NCBI GenBank assembly: GCA_017979445.1
Contig: CM030716.1
Location: 10,663,974-10,727,973, forward strand
Length of the DNA: 64,000 bases
Origin: Akebia trifoliata
Taxonomy: Eukaryota > Streptophyta > Magnoliopsida > Ranunculales > Lardizabalaceae
Reading direction: 5' to 3'
This document shows, in pieces, positions 11,531 through 24,164 of this stretch (positions are counted from its first letter, which is position 1; the number at the start of each line of letters is the position of its first letter). The notes under the pieces are model-generated. The model saw only the letters and a program-made list of their open reading frames with translations. It searched no databases and was not told the origin of the DNA. Position numbers and translations under genes: made by a program.

Positions 11531-13420
11531 GGCATAAGACTAATAGCTTGACCCTGATTGAGTCAAGTGAAGCCCTGGTTTTTAAACTCATCCAAGACCA
11601 AGACGTATTGCCCGAGTTAACTCGTTATCGGAGCTGAACGAGATCAACTCACAAACTCATTTTTTGACCGAGATTTATGACTCATGTTCATTTTTTTTTA
11701 TTCGACTCACAAGATGTCTCAATCATTTCGGAAAACTCGTTCAAGATGACTCGGTATCTAACCTGGACGAGACGAGACGAGACGAAATACCGAGTTAAAA
11801 AACCATGAATGAAGCTAAGAACCTCAATTGTCCAGCTAAGCCAGACGAAGTTCTTCCAGCTGCACAACCAAAGGACACGTTACCATGGTTTAAAAACTCA
11901 TTCGAGACCGAGATGACTCGAGTCATCCAGGTGTAGATGCAAATCGGCCAGGTACTCAATGTGAATTGTTGATTTTTTGTCCATCACATTGACTTGTAAT
12001 GAAAACTCTTTTCCATTTTGGGGGGTTTTTTTTAGAGCAATTATTTGCATTCCTCCTGGAACCGATTACACTTCCCTTTTTTAAAAAATCTCCCTTGCAC
12101 TTTTTTACTATAATTGCACTCCAAAGAAATAAAGATTGTACTTCTTCTTCCTCTTCCTCTTGGTTGCTCTTGGTTCCACTTAAAAAACTGCTCTCATAAA
12201 CACACATTGGAGAAGACCAATTATAGCCATGGAACCTTTAAAAAATCAGTTCTAAGAAAAGAGAATAATCAAACAGGCAGAGGGACAGAACGAGGATTTT
12301 GCCCATGTGGGGGCAGTCAAGAGTAGAAATTTTTTTGTAGGGAGAAATAAGAGTGAAAAAAAAATAGTTGTGGGGGCAACTACGAGTGGAATTTTTTTCT
12401 TGTGTGGGAACAATAGTGGCAGATTTTTTTTATCTGTCGCAATAGCTCACTAATCCATAGACATTGAAAATTCTCTTAGGGACAAGTGCCCCTATTATAA
12501 ATTCGCCCCTACAAATAGGAAACCAAGAAAGTGATAATGATGGGCTCTCATGTAAATTAGGGGTGCAACTTGGTCTTGTTCAAATTGAGAACCAAACTGA
12601 TGGCTTTGAGCTGGTTTGGAATAAGTTGTAGTTGAGTTATGGATTAATAAAATGGAGAATCGGTTGATGGGACTATCATTGTCCTTCCCATAAAGGTTAA
12701 TATAAATGTAAATTTCATTGACTTGTGGGACAAACAAAGGATTGAACCCAAGAGAAAAGGGATTGAACCAAGTTACAATAATGAAATTAATCTAAGCCAA
12801 TAAATAAATTTGTTTTTATGTTTTTAAAGTAACCAAAAGAAAATTAAACTTGTTGAAAATTAAACTAATAGAGAATAAAATAAAGTTAAAACTATGAAGG
12901 AAAATACCATTGGAAAGAGATTCACTAGAGCAAATTATTAAATCAAAATCTAACTCATAACCTATTTATAACGCAATCACAAAAGTTTGGTGTTAACTCT
13001 TTTGATCAGAAGATCTAATAAGATAAAACCAGATTTAAAAAACACTAAAGTAGAATTCCCCTACTCTCTAATATATGAATCTCTTACTACCAAAAATGTA
13101 GATTAAACATGCTACATTTTGATCTAATTTAAGTATGAAGCATCAAGGTTAAGCATAAAAGGTGTAAGAGTTCATATCTAGTTTTCATTCATAGGAGTGG
13201 ACAAATTTTAAAGAGAATTCATGAACATTAAAGGAAATGAAAAAGTAAAAAACGAAATACAGAAAAATAATCATACTTTAAGCTACTCTACTAATGCAGA
13301 AGAGATTAACCTAAGGTCATTACAAGTAATAGAGAAAGATAGATGAAGAATAAAAAGCCTTTCTTCATTGAATAAAGATAGTTACACTCTCTTTTTCACT
13401 ATCTCACTTACAGATTTACA
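11530..13420. other. intergenic, no gene seen
   Basis: It contains a degenerate ACTCGG/CGAGT-rich repeat at about 11580-11800, with GACGAGACGAGACGAGACG at 11766, related in style to 53457-54573. It also contains a CTTCTTCTTCCTC microsatellite near 12140. Short ORFs here are low-complexity or lack any recognisable domain. Confidence 0.6.
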
Positions 13421-13429
13421 GAACTTTAA

Positions 13430-14148
13430 TGTATGTTTGATTGCATAGAAAGTGTCTTTCCATAGAATTTGAAATCCATGGAAAAATAGTGGTGGAAAAT
13501 AGGTAGGGTTGAAAAAATAAATTTCATTATTTGATTTTACTTGGATAAAATCATTGAAAAAATATGAGAAAAAAGAAGAAGAAGAAGGAGAGGATGAGAA
13601 GGAGGAAGAAGATGAGAGAAGAAGGAGAGGAAGAAGAAGATGAGGAAGAAGAGGGAGGGAGGAGGATGTGGCGGTGACGACAACGGTCGCAACGGAGGTA
13701 AGTGAGGAAGAACAAAGGAAAACGTGATGGTGATCGTGACAGTCGTGGTGGAGGTAAGTAAAGAAAAAAATGAGGGGAGAACGTGGTGGTGATGACGGCG
13801 GAGGTAAATGATGGAAAAGAAGAAGGAGAAGAAGTTAGAGAAAAAGAGAGAAGGTGACCGGAGATGGTGATGATGGAGACAGCAACAATGATGGTGATGG
13901 CAAGGAGGTTAGTGTGATGGTGGTGGTGATGGTAGGGAATGAGAAGATATAAGTGAGAAAGAATTGAGTATGAAAAATATGAGTGGATTTCATTTTCCCA
14001 CTTATATGGGTGAAAAAGTGAAATCCATGTTTTGGTTAATTTTTTGATTGATTTCATTTCTATGTGTAATCAAACATTTGAAAAATGTCATTTTCCATGG
14101 AAATTGATTTTTTACCCTATTTTTCATGTGCAATCAAACATACCCTTA
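13430..14148. mobile_element. non-autonomous TIR element with GA-rich core
   Basis: The left end TATGTTTGATTGCATAG (about 13432) is the complement of the right end TGCAATCAAACATA (about 14130). The right end is followed by CCTTAATGG, the left preceded by TTTAATG, a possible short target duplication. Inner copies of the end motif (TAATCAAACATTTG, about 14065) and ATCCATGGAAAA/TTTTCCATGGAAA also pair. The core (about 13555-13960) is a degenerate GAA/GGAG/GGTGGTGAT minisatellite. Its antisense ORF is Ser/Phe/Pro-rich and not a credible protein. The ends resemble hAT-like MITEs, but the class is uncertain. Confidence 0.55.
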
Positions 14149-14149
14149 A

Positions 14150-16590
14150 TGGAAAACTTAAATTAGAAATAAAAAAATATAAGAAAAAAGACTAAGAGCT
14201 TTAAGTTAAAGGAAGATGGGTCCCTTCGTCATTGGGAAGGGGCTTTATTTATAGAAATTTGATGTTCGAAAAAGATCCATTTCAAGCTTCTATCATTATT
14301 GCAGATAAGATCATGTATAGAGTAAAACCCCGAAAAATTAGGGTGCTCCAACTGAAGTCCACCTCGTCACGATCAAGATGAAACCTTGGGTCTTGAGGTT
14401 TGGCTAGGCTGATTGATTGATTCTCCATATTATAATAAAAAGTCAATTATTTGATTTCGGGGCCCAATTTGATGGTCTGATATTTAATCTACACAATGAA
14501 CACACATAATCAGGATTTTTTGACAAATAAAATTAAGTTTAATTCGCATGAAAGAACACGTAATGTGGTATTTCGAGATTTAATATGATTATTCACTTAA
14601 TATAGACAAATAGGGACTTAAATTGAGATAAATGTCTAGAAAAAGTACGGATAAATCAATATTTTGAGAAACTGATCACACCCCCAAACTTACCTTTTTC
14701 TAGTCCCTAGAAAATAAATTACTGATTTCGTAGGTATTTCAATTGCATTTAGCGAATACAACAAGTCCTTAAATCGCTAAATTTCTCCCAGTATACAAGT
14801 TTGACTCGTAAGGGTTTGTAGAGAATATACCTACAAAATACAAAATAACTTTGAAGTAAAAATTATCAAAATCAAAATTTATATTAAAAAACATAAGTCA
14901 ATTATAATTTATCAGTCATTTGGTAATAATATTTAGTATAGAATCTCAATTCTTGTTTTTCTATGCACAAACTTAGATTTAAATTGATCCCTAAGAAATA
15001 TTAATTCTAATTTAGAAATTTTAGAGATTTGATTTCTTAGAGTGAGTTTTAGCCTTCTAACTAACCAAGAATAGTTGGATCAACTTAGAATTTAATTATA
15101 AACTTAGCATCTTGTTTGGGGTAGTGAGAAATATGGATATTCACTTTAATACCTCTAAGGAACTTTATCTGTGATATTCCAATGTACTCACATTTTTGCA
15201 CTTGATGGTTTTCACCCTAGTGAAATTCTAAACTTATCAACTTTGAATCTTTGATTATTTCTTTCTTTAACACTCTGAGGGATCTTTTTTTTTTGTTTTA
15301 CTTTTTTCTTTTTTACTCATTTTATTTTTTTAAAGAAAAATAGACAATCCTTTTCAAGGTACCTACTAATTTAATGGTTTCTGCTCAAAAGATATTCAAC
15401 ACAATTCTCTTGTAATCTATCAACCAAATGAACAAGAAAATCAAAATTCATCATATCAGATTTTTCCTAATATTCTAGGTGGAAAGAAGGTAAAAACTTA
15501 CTCAATTCAACCTAGACTCTTGGTAGCCTTATTAGAGGTAACTCAAAACTTAAGGTAACTTTACTATAATTTTTTGCAACAAGAAACACAAATGGGGATT
15601 CCAGATTAAAGCTTCAACCAAAGATTAGTTTAATATTTTAACCAAGTGCTTAAAGATACAAACTAAGATCTTGAAAATAATACAACAAAAGTGTTAAATA
15701 TTTTTCTTGAAATTTTTCAAAATTTTATGATTTTTGGAATAGAAAAGAAAAAAAAAAGGTGGAAACCTAATTTTATACCCCCAAACTTAAACTTGATATT
15801 GTCTTTAATATTTCAATATGCACATGTAAAACTAAAATTGACAAAAGGAAACGAAATGGGTTGGATATCACTTAAAAAATATATTTAAGTCCAATTAATA
15901 CCAACACAATGTTTTCTGAAATAAGACAACACACCACACCACTCAATTTTGTTGCATCGTTGATTGTATCTATTGTATTAATCGTGATCATGTTGTATGA
16001 AGTCAGAAGCACCACAAAAGATATTGTCCTCATAATCTGGGTAAATGATTCCTAGGTTATATCGGATAAACACACACCACTAGTTTCAACATATATCATG
16101 TAAAATAGAAACAAGACTAAATAACTAATAAAATTAAAGTCATAAGATTTGGATGGTAATGGTAACTATAAGTATTGCTTGACATTAAAAGTGTTTAGAT
16201 CATTACTTTTAAGTACGTATAACTTGGGTGCATTCGATATGCCATCCCAATTTGTCAGTAACTATTCGAAGAAGGCCAGTAAAGTGAAAACTTATCAATA
16301 GATAGACCGTTCTTTTCTGCTAAGTGTTGTACATAAAAACCAATTATGATTTTTTTTAGAACCTACCACTTTAGTTTCGAATCGATAATTGCTCTTGATG
16401 AGGAAAATTGCTAAGTTCTAAGCCAATTGAAGTGAATAACTACACTACTAATCCAAAATCCATTGACACTACTAACAAAAAAAATGGGTTGCCTCCCAAA
16501 AATGTTAAGTTTAACATTTTTAACCAGATTAAAGCTTACTTAATATTGATAAATGGGTTCATCGAGGAGAAAAACTTCCTCTTATGACAT
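14150..16590 (-). other. non-coding 3' part of a decayed Gypsy element and flank
   Basis: No ORF product is recognised. Two purine tracts on the minus strand, at about 14682-14692 and 15778-15788 (AAGTTTGGGGGT), and the phrase GGGTTGCCTCCCAAAAATG at 16485 resemble the untranslated stretch after pol in Athila-like Gypsy elements. I could not delimit a 3' LTR. Specifically, I did not find a second copy of the LTR start seen at 24159. Confidence 0.4.
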
Positions 16591-16595
16591 ATACT

Positions 16596-19040
16596 TGAGA
16601 AAAGATTTGAGATGTTGGTAATTCACTTTGAAAGTAAATCCATCCTTACGATAAATGACTTCAACATCACCATGGGGGTAAACTTTTTGGATAATATATG
16701 GGCCAGTCCATTGAAATTTGAGTTTCTCTGGAAAAAAATGAAGTCTATTATTATACTACAAAACTCTTTGACCGGGAATGAAATTCCTTTAAAGAATTCG
16801 TTTATTGTGAAATAATTTGATACGCTTTTTGTAATATTTGGCATAATCATAAGAGTCATTTCTAATCTCTTCTAACTTATCGAGTTGTAATTTCTAATTC
16901 TCATCGGGAGATGGCAAACCTTGCCAAAAATCAATCGATAGGGAGATATCCCTATATGTGTTTTGAATGCGGCTCTATAGGCCCAGAGTGAATCTCTCAA
17001 TCTCAAAGACAAATCTTTCCTCGAATGATTGACTATTTTACTAATATGGTCTTGATTTTCTTATTAAAAATATCTACTTACCTACTTTTCTATGGGTGAA
17101 AAGGTGAGGCAACCTTATGAGTTATGAGGTATTTCTTGACTAATGCTGTAAAAATTTTGTTACAAAAATGCGAGTCACCATCACTTATGATAATTTTATG
17201 AGTATCAAATCTTGAAAAGATTGTCTCTTTGACAAATATGATCATCACATTGTGGTCATTTGTTTTACATATTACAACTTTAACCCATTTTCACATGTAA
17301 TAAATGACAATGAAGATATATTAGTAACCCTGGGAAATAAGAAAGGGTCCTATAAAATATATGCCCTAAATGTTAAAAATCTCGATGATTAAGATATGAT
17401 TCTTAGGTGTTTTGTTTCTCTTATAGATTTTTTCTAATCTCTAATATCAATTAAAAGATTTGTTAAACTCGTGGGCATCACAAAAAATGCTAGGCCAGAG
17501 AAAATCACACAGTAAGATTTTTGTTGCGGTCTTTTTACCACTAAAGTGCCCTTCATAGGCATGATTGTGGCAAAATTCAAAGATATTGGATTGCTCATAG
17601 GTTGGAACACAACGTCTAATGATTTGGTCAGGACAATACTTAAATAAGTAAGGCTCATCCCATAAATACTACTTGATTTTTGAAAGGAAACAGAGTTTTT
17701 CTTAACCAGTCATTGAAACTGACAATTGACTTATAACTAAGTAGTTGATAATGTTAGTATACCATTAAGCGTTCGAATGAGATATTTGCATAAGTTTCTC
17801 ATAAAAAAAAATTCAGAGATTGATAAGAATTTCTTGAATGACTTAGTAACTATCCTAGATAAATGATCAGCTAAGATATTTTCTACACCATATTTGTCTC
17901 AGATTTTGATAGCAAACTCTTGCAAGAGCAAAATCTAATAGATTAGCCTTGCTTTCGTATCCTTCTTGAGTAGAAGGTACTTCAATATTATGTGGTCTAT
18001 GTAGATCACGACTTTCGATCCTATTAAGTTGGGATGAAACTTATCAACGACATAGACTATCACTAACATTTCTTTTTCTATTGTACAATAGTTAAGTTGA
18101 GCATCGTTAAGAATTTTACTACCATACTATATAACATGATGATGTTTATTATTCGTTGACCCAAAACAACACCTATCGCATAATCCGAAGCGTTGCACAT
18201 AACCTCAAATTGAATGTTTTAATTTGGAGGTTGAATGATGAGTGCCGAAGTTAACTTAGACTTAAGATAGTTGAAAGTAGAGAGACATGACTATGAGAAG
18301 TTAAAAAAAACATCCTTGCCTAATAACACACCTAAAGGCTTCGAGATTTTCTCAAAATCTTTAATGAATCTTATATAGAAACCTGTGTAGCCTAGGAATG
18401 ACCTAATTTCTTTGACAATTTTAGGAGGTGGTAACTTCTCAATTAAACCTACCTTCGTTATATCTACTTCAATCCCTTTAACAGATACAATGCACCCTAT
18501 CACAATCTCGAATATTATTATAAAATGACATTTTTCCCAATTGAGGACTCGGTTAAATTTTTTACAATGCATGAGGATAAAAGTCAAGTGATGGAGACAT
18601 TCCTCAAAATTTAGTCTGAAGATCAAAAAATTGTCCATAAATACTTCGAGATATCTTTCTAGCATGTTGAAAAATATACTAATCATGCACTATTGAAAAA
18701 GTAACGGGTGCATTGTATAACCCAAAGAATATGCCACGATACGTAAAAATTTCGAAAGGACAGGTAAAAGTTATTTTCTCTTGATAGGTGGGAGCAATGG
18801 GTATTTGGTTGTACTCAAAATAAACCATCTAAGAAGTAATTGTAGGAATGTCCTACTAGACGTTCTAACATTTGGTCAATGTAGGATAATAGAAAGTGAT
18901 TTTTGGGAGTCATTAAGTTGAGTTTCCTATAATCAATACATAATCTTCATCCATTTTGGATTCGAGTGGGGATTAACTCATTGTCTTGGTTCATTACCAA
19001 AGTGATACCAATTTTTTTTAGGAACTATTTGAATGTGTTT
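16596..19040 (-). mobile_element. Ty3/Gypsy pol fragment (Athila-type RT-RNase H-integrase), decayed
   Basis: The minus strand reads in order: RT (NELIPTR, then CIDYRKLN, FIDQMLERL-like, FLDG, VFMDN(F) with LERYLEVF, NWEKCHF, EIRSFLGYTGFY); RNase H (CNASDYAIGVVLGQR, LNDAQLNY, TIEKEML, ADHLSRI); and integrase (a zinc-binding CxxH..HFSGKKT-like stretch, FCNKIFTALVKKY, then a C-terminal segment ending near FKVNYQHLKSF). These phrases are typical of the Athila-like branch of chromovirus-unrelated plant Gypsy elements. The frame is broken by many stops and shifts, and the catalytic YMDD-like box reads VFMDNF. It is not autonomous. The longest clean piece is 18291-18686. Confidence 0.8.
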
Positions 19041-22000
19041 CCTTTAATCTCCATCGGTCCTTGTTAGGTCGGGAACTATATTACTTGGTGAAAAGTTAAA
19101 GGGATGGGTTTCATAGCTTGGACCCATCTTTGGCCGAGGATAACGTTGTAGGCCATCCCAGAATCTACTATTACGAACCTGATCATTACTATTTTCGATC
19201 CTATGGAAACTAGCAATGTAATCCCCCCTATAGGTCGAAATGCTTCCCCATTGAAATCATATACATTTGTTTTTTATGGCTCGACGCTCCCAAGTACTCT
19301 CATCTACTCTATTATTGGTTAAAATAATATATTTATTGCATTCCTGGTATCCACAAGTATTCTCCTTAACTCCACTGCTCCCACCGTCAAAGTGATGACT
19401 AGAGTATCATTATGAAGGGGTGATATCCCTCGAAGATCCCCTTGAGTAAACATCGTGGCCTTTATTCCCTAGATTGAGTCTCGGACTTGTGCTACCGTTA
19501 CTTCTTCAAAAGCTTGGCACACCTCCTTCTCATGAATTATCTTTCTCATCTTGGCTTTACGTGAGTTGTTTGTTTCCTCGTTCGAAGGGTATTCTCTGAA
19601 GATCATGTTGATAACTTTTCTTGCCCCAATGGATCCCTTAGTGGTGGAGGTAGGAATTCTCGATCCCTGTTTACTCATTCATCTATGGCAACAAATCTTC
19701 TCAATTTTCCTTGATCGACCATGTCTTGGATAATGTGCCTTAGTATGTAACAATCATCTATCAGATGGTCTTCAGTTTGGTGATATTGACAATACAGCTT
19801 CCCGGGCCTACTCTTGTAATTTAGCTAGGGTTGTATAAAACCTAGATCATTTATGATGTACTTTAGTATCTTAGAAGGTTTCTCAGAGAAAGGCATCATT
19901 ATCCTATTTGCATTCCACAATGTCCTTCCCACCTTATCCTAGGTTCGTTTTTTTACTCGTCTTGGCTCGGTCTCGTGGTGTTTCTGACATCGATGTTTCT
20001 TTCTCTAGGGTGACTGTGTTAATTGTTATGGAGTTTTCCATTGCTCGTACCTTCAGGGCGTCTTTCAAATTGATGAATTTTCTAGTTGTAACTTTCTAGA
20101 GGATTGGTAATGAGTTCCTCATGCATCCTAGTCCCTACGATGACTGTGTTCATGTAAGTCTACACCACATGTTCATTGTCCAAATTCTATACTTGTATCA
20201 CTTAAGCTCGAAATCAAGCTGTAAAAGTTCAAATACTTTCTCATTCTTCCTGTCTTAAGTTGAACAACATGTTCGTTTTTACCTTCCTCCTCTGTTTGTG
20301 GACATACTAAACAACAAAATATCCTTGAACTTTATGAAACTTCTCACTGAACTCATCTTCAGCCCTTGGAATCAAGAGATGGCTGTCAACCTAAGTGTTG
20401 AGGGAAACATTTTACATGTCAGAATGCCATTTTTTGGGTATAGAATCATCTGATTTTTATAATACATGATGTGTTCTATCGGGCCATGTGTTCCATCGAA
20501 AGAATAAAACTTTGGTACATGAAACTTCCTGGGAGGCTTGATTCAGAGAATCTCTTTTGAGAAAGGTGTGGACTGTAAATTTCTTACAACAAAACAAGCC
20601 AACTATCTAGCCTGACCACTTCTAGCAGCAACGTCTTCCCTTCTCTTGAACATTTATTTTATCTTCCCCATAGTACAAGGTTCTCCAGTGGGGAAGGATT
20701 ATGTGCGCTTTGTGGTTCTTTTTTTCCTTATATTAGGGTTTGAGCTTTCCTTAACAATCTCTCCTGCGGCCTTAGTCATTTTCCTTATCTCGGATCCCTC
20801 TGTTAATCATTGCCTCATCTCTTAGTTATCTTTTTTCAAGGCTGAGAGCTCTTCGGTTTGATTATCGAGCCATTGCTGCAGTTCAGCTCACATTTGAGCG
20901 AGCAGGTTTCCACAATCTATGGAATCCCCTGACCCTTATGTATTGAATGAAGCACAACGTCCCCTGGATTCCAGATAACCACCTGTACCGTCGTTCCCAT
21001 TGGAACCTTTGGCACAACTCGTCTCATAACCTCCCCCTGATTTCCTATAGCGTCCTGGACTGCAGCAACTCGTTATCCTTTTGGGACTACCTGTGTTGTT
21101 GAGACTCCCTGGGTTATGTGTTCCTCGTACTTACCATGTTTTGTTGTGTTACATTTTCCGTTCCCATAGACGACGTGAAATTGTGGTGGTAATTCTCGTG
21201 AATACCCCGAGATCTTCAATTCACTAATCACGCAGTCCTTGAATCCTCAAGATCCTTCCCTATCCTTTATTCCACAGAGACTCTGATGCTTAAGTTAGAT
21301 AGATCTTAAGTTTTAAGACCTTTCTTCGATAAAAAATTTTACATACTTTTTCGTAATGTTTTGCCCTTGTTTATAAATTTTTTGGAAAGACTCCTTTTGT
21401 AGCTTGATCTCAAATCATATCTTTATTTGATTTCCTCCTCTTTTCCTATTCGTTCTTTATTCGAAATAAAATTGCTCAACTTAGTATAAGATCCCTTGAT
21501 TTTAGGAGTCTTAGATTTAGGTGTTTTTCCCAAGCCTATGGCTTACGTTCCTTTTTTTATGTTCTCAATAGTGGCTCGAATGATCATTATGCCCTGTGTC
21601 CTTACTCCAAGACTGATAAATTTTCCTTCCACAACTTACAAGTCCTAACATTCATGATTTAGTGGGAATCGTTAGTGAGTTTGTTACTATTATGAAAAAT
21701 ATTAGCTAACCTTCATTTATTGTAACTAGTCGATCAATCATCGTCGACACTTATCCCCCACTGACCAAAAATCTTGGCTCCACCCTTGATTGTGAATTGG
21801 AATTTTTAACCCAAGGAAAGCCGGTAGGTTGAACTTATTACATGGGAAATATCCCTTGTGTCCAAAACCATTGTTGTTTCAACCCCTCCCTTTTTTGTTA
21901 GACTTTCCTAGCCTCAAATCTTCTTTTAGGCAAAACATCAAATATATGGCTAAATTCTTTTTAAGATATATAGTAGTCCCCAATGCATCCTATGGATGCA

Positions 22001-23143
22001 CATCTCGATGGCGGGTGACTAAGAGAAATGATCAATGCAGTTAAGAGATAAATTCATCCAATGCTTGATATACTCAATCACTGGCTCATCCTTCATCTAT
22101 TTGACAATGGCAAGTTCCACCATACTTACTGCCCTTCTAGTACTATAGAAGCGGGTGAAGAACTTTCTTTCGAGTTAATCCCAATTTTCTATCGAACGCA
22201 TTACCACGAAGGGAACGAACTAACTGTTTCACCATGAAGTTACCATACATATCAACATTGTTATAGGTTTCAATGAAATGGGCAATATACTGCTTTGGAT
22301 TGCCTTTTCTTTCAAACTGTTAGAATTTTGACAGTTGATATTCAGTCGGAAGACATATTTTTTTAATGCGTTGAGTATAGGGTTTGGAGTAGACCAATGA
22401 GAATTGTGGCATACCCTCATATTGAGTGGGAATGGTATCAATGATCATCGCTTGTAGTTGTTGAAAAGAAAGTAAGGCAACAGATCCTTGTTGTGGGTTT
22501 CGCGTAGCATTTCACGAGCCAAAAAGATCTCATTGTTGCTTATCTTTATATGGAATCATGTATGCTTCAGGGGTAAAACCTGATGAATGCGAAGGTTCAA
22601 TACTTCATTTGTTTGCTTCGTCCTTCTGTTCCAAATGACTGACTAGGGTGGCAATTTGGATGTTATTTTCTACCATTGTTTTTGTTAACCTGTTGATGAT
22701 GTCTACCATCTGGACAACTTGTTCTTCTATTGTTAGTGCTCTAACTGTCATTATCGCTCTGATAGAGGTGTGAGTTTATGATGGGAAAGTGATTGATAGA
22801 GATCCAGACTATCATTTGCTTGACTTCGAATTGGATCTAGAATTTGATGAGTCGTTTACCACAATGTCTTCGTTGTAAGTGTCATTTTTGTGGCATGCTT
22901 CTCGGAGTGATGCTGAAAAGGTTCCAATAGTTTGGAACCACTAATTTTCGTCATTGTTCGTGTTATAGGATGATTACAACCGATAACCTGAGTAGATTCA
23001 AGGTTGGAGGAAAATATTTTCTTACCTTTCTCAATAATGGCAGATGCGATAGTGTTGACGCTACGAGATGTCATTGATGTTTTGGTTGATATTTTTTTGT
23101 AGTTGACTTGAAGATGAGAGGTTGTGATAGTCTCACTAGGCAT
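19040..23143 (-). mobile_element. Ty3/Gypsy gag and protease region, decayed
   Basis: The gag-like part begins near an ATG at 23143 (MPSETITTSHLQ). Around 22010-22440 the minus strand gives the retroelement gag phrases PKFTQF-like, AHFIETYNN, then AVSMVELAIVK, MKDEPVIEYIKHW and LSLNCIDHFS, across frameshifts. The protease region at about 19090-19440 reads VDTRNAINILF (Asp-box equivalent altered from DxGSS), FRPIGGITL and SGMAYNVILGQRW. This layout (gag, then protease, no RT of the same type) ends abruptly at about 19040, where Athila-type RT starts. Multiple stops are present. Confidence 0.7.
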
Positions 23144-23309
23144 ATTAGAAATTTGTCGACCATAAATTTTACAAATCTACCTCGAGATTCATGAAATAAC
23201 ATCGCAAATGATATTATTTATTTTAATAAAAAAGAGATATAGATCTCAATATTTTCCTCTGATTAACAATCAAGTACAAAAAGATGACGTATGTAGCTTT
23301 TCTTCTTTC

Positions 23310-23630
23310 TAAGCTTCAAAATTTATCAATTGAGAAAGTTACTTGGATTGTGACTTTATTTGTGCTTGATCTTCTATAGAGGCTTTTGTAGATTTTCTTA
23401 TCTCTAGGTTTGACACTTTATCAACTGAGAAAATTTCTTAGAAGATGACTTTGTTTGTGCTTGATTTTCTATAAAAACTTCTGTAGATTTTTTTTCTCTC
23501 TGAGCTTCGTGCTTTATTGGTTGAGAAAGTTACTTGGACAGTGACTTTGTTTGTGCTTAATATTCTGTAGAGATTTCTGTAAATTTTCTTTTTTTTTTGG
23601 GTTTCCAGCTTTATCGATTGAAAATGATTT
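23310..23630. repeat. about 96-bp tandem repeat (3.3 units)
   Basis: The anchor TTGAGAAAGTTACTTGGA or its variant starts at about 23331, 23426, 23522 and 23618, giving a period of 95-97 bp. Each unit contains GACTTTRTTTGTGCTTGAT and a T-rich end. It lies in the transcribed leader or LTR of the minus-strand Gypsy element. Confidence 0.7.
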
Positions 23631-23811
23631 GTTGGCTTCCTAAAAAGGACTTGATGCTTGATCTTCTCTTTAATCAGAATCAGGATCTTTGAAGAATTTT
23701 ACTTTGTCTTTAGAGGAGGGATTGAAAATTTCTTCTTCTTCTCTAGAGAGAGAGCTTTTATCTTCTGAGAGAAAGTCATCCAGATCCACTTTCAATGAGA
23801 ATGCTTTGGTA

Positions 23812-23818
23812 TTTATAG
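23812..23818 (-). promoter_or_regulatory. TATA box of Gypsy LTR
   Basis: The minus strand reads GTCTATAAATACC. It lies 340 bp inside the LTR start, upstream of a pyrimidine- and GA-rich transcribed leader. This is the expected place for the U3 promoter. Confidence 0.5.
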
Positions 23819-24164
23819 ACTTAGGGTAAAATGGTATTTTCTAATGTACCCTTTGTCTTACTGGATTTTACATAATTAGTTTAAGTAGTATTTGGTTATT
23901 GGTCCAATCCATTTTAGTGGATTTTTTACTTAACCATGGACTTACTTGTTTGTTGGGTGTATGGGCCCAATACTTAATGCAGATCACTTGATTTTTCAGG
24001 ATCATGGGTTTTATCTATGAAAACTCAAAACTTAGGCTTATAGGAGACATGTTCCCAGTTAATGGACTCAATTTGGACGCGAGGCCCATTTATAACTTTA
24101 GGGACTTCATTTTTATTTATAAAATTTGTAAAGGACTCCTGAAAATTTTGGTGCCTACAATGAT

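Larger units (their letters stand above)
23200..24159 (-). mobile_element. 5' LTR of the gag-protease Gypsy element
   Basis: Reading the minus strand, the presumed LTR begins TGTAGGCACC at 24159. It carries a TATA box (23812-23818), then a CTCTCTCTAGAGAAGAAG-rich stretch. About 130-500 bp further it has a run of three to four 96-bp tandem repeats. The gag ATG lies at 23143. The 3' boundary is only approximate, because I could not recognise the primer-binding site. Confidence 0.5.

Noticed and set aside
13551..14057. 168-codon minus-strand reading frame, Ser/Phe/Pro-rich with His run
   Set aside because: It is the complement of the GA/GGTGGTGAT minisatellite core of a TIR element. Composition is low-complexity and no domain or splice context is seen.
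16612..16859. Plus-strand and one alternative minus-strand frame near 16.7 kb
   Set aside because: They are antisense or off-frame readings of the Gypsy integrase C-terminus.
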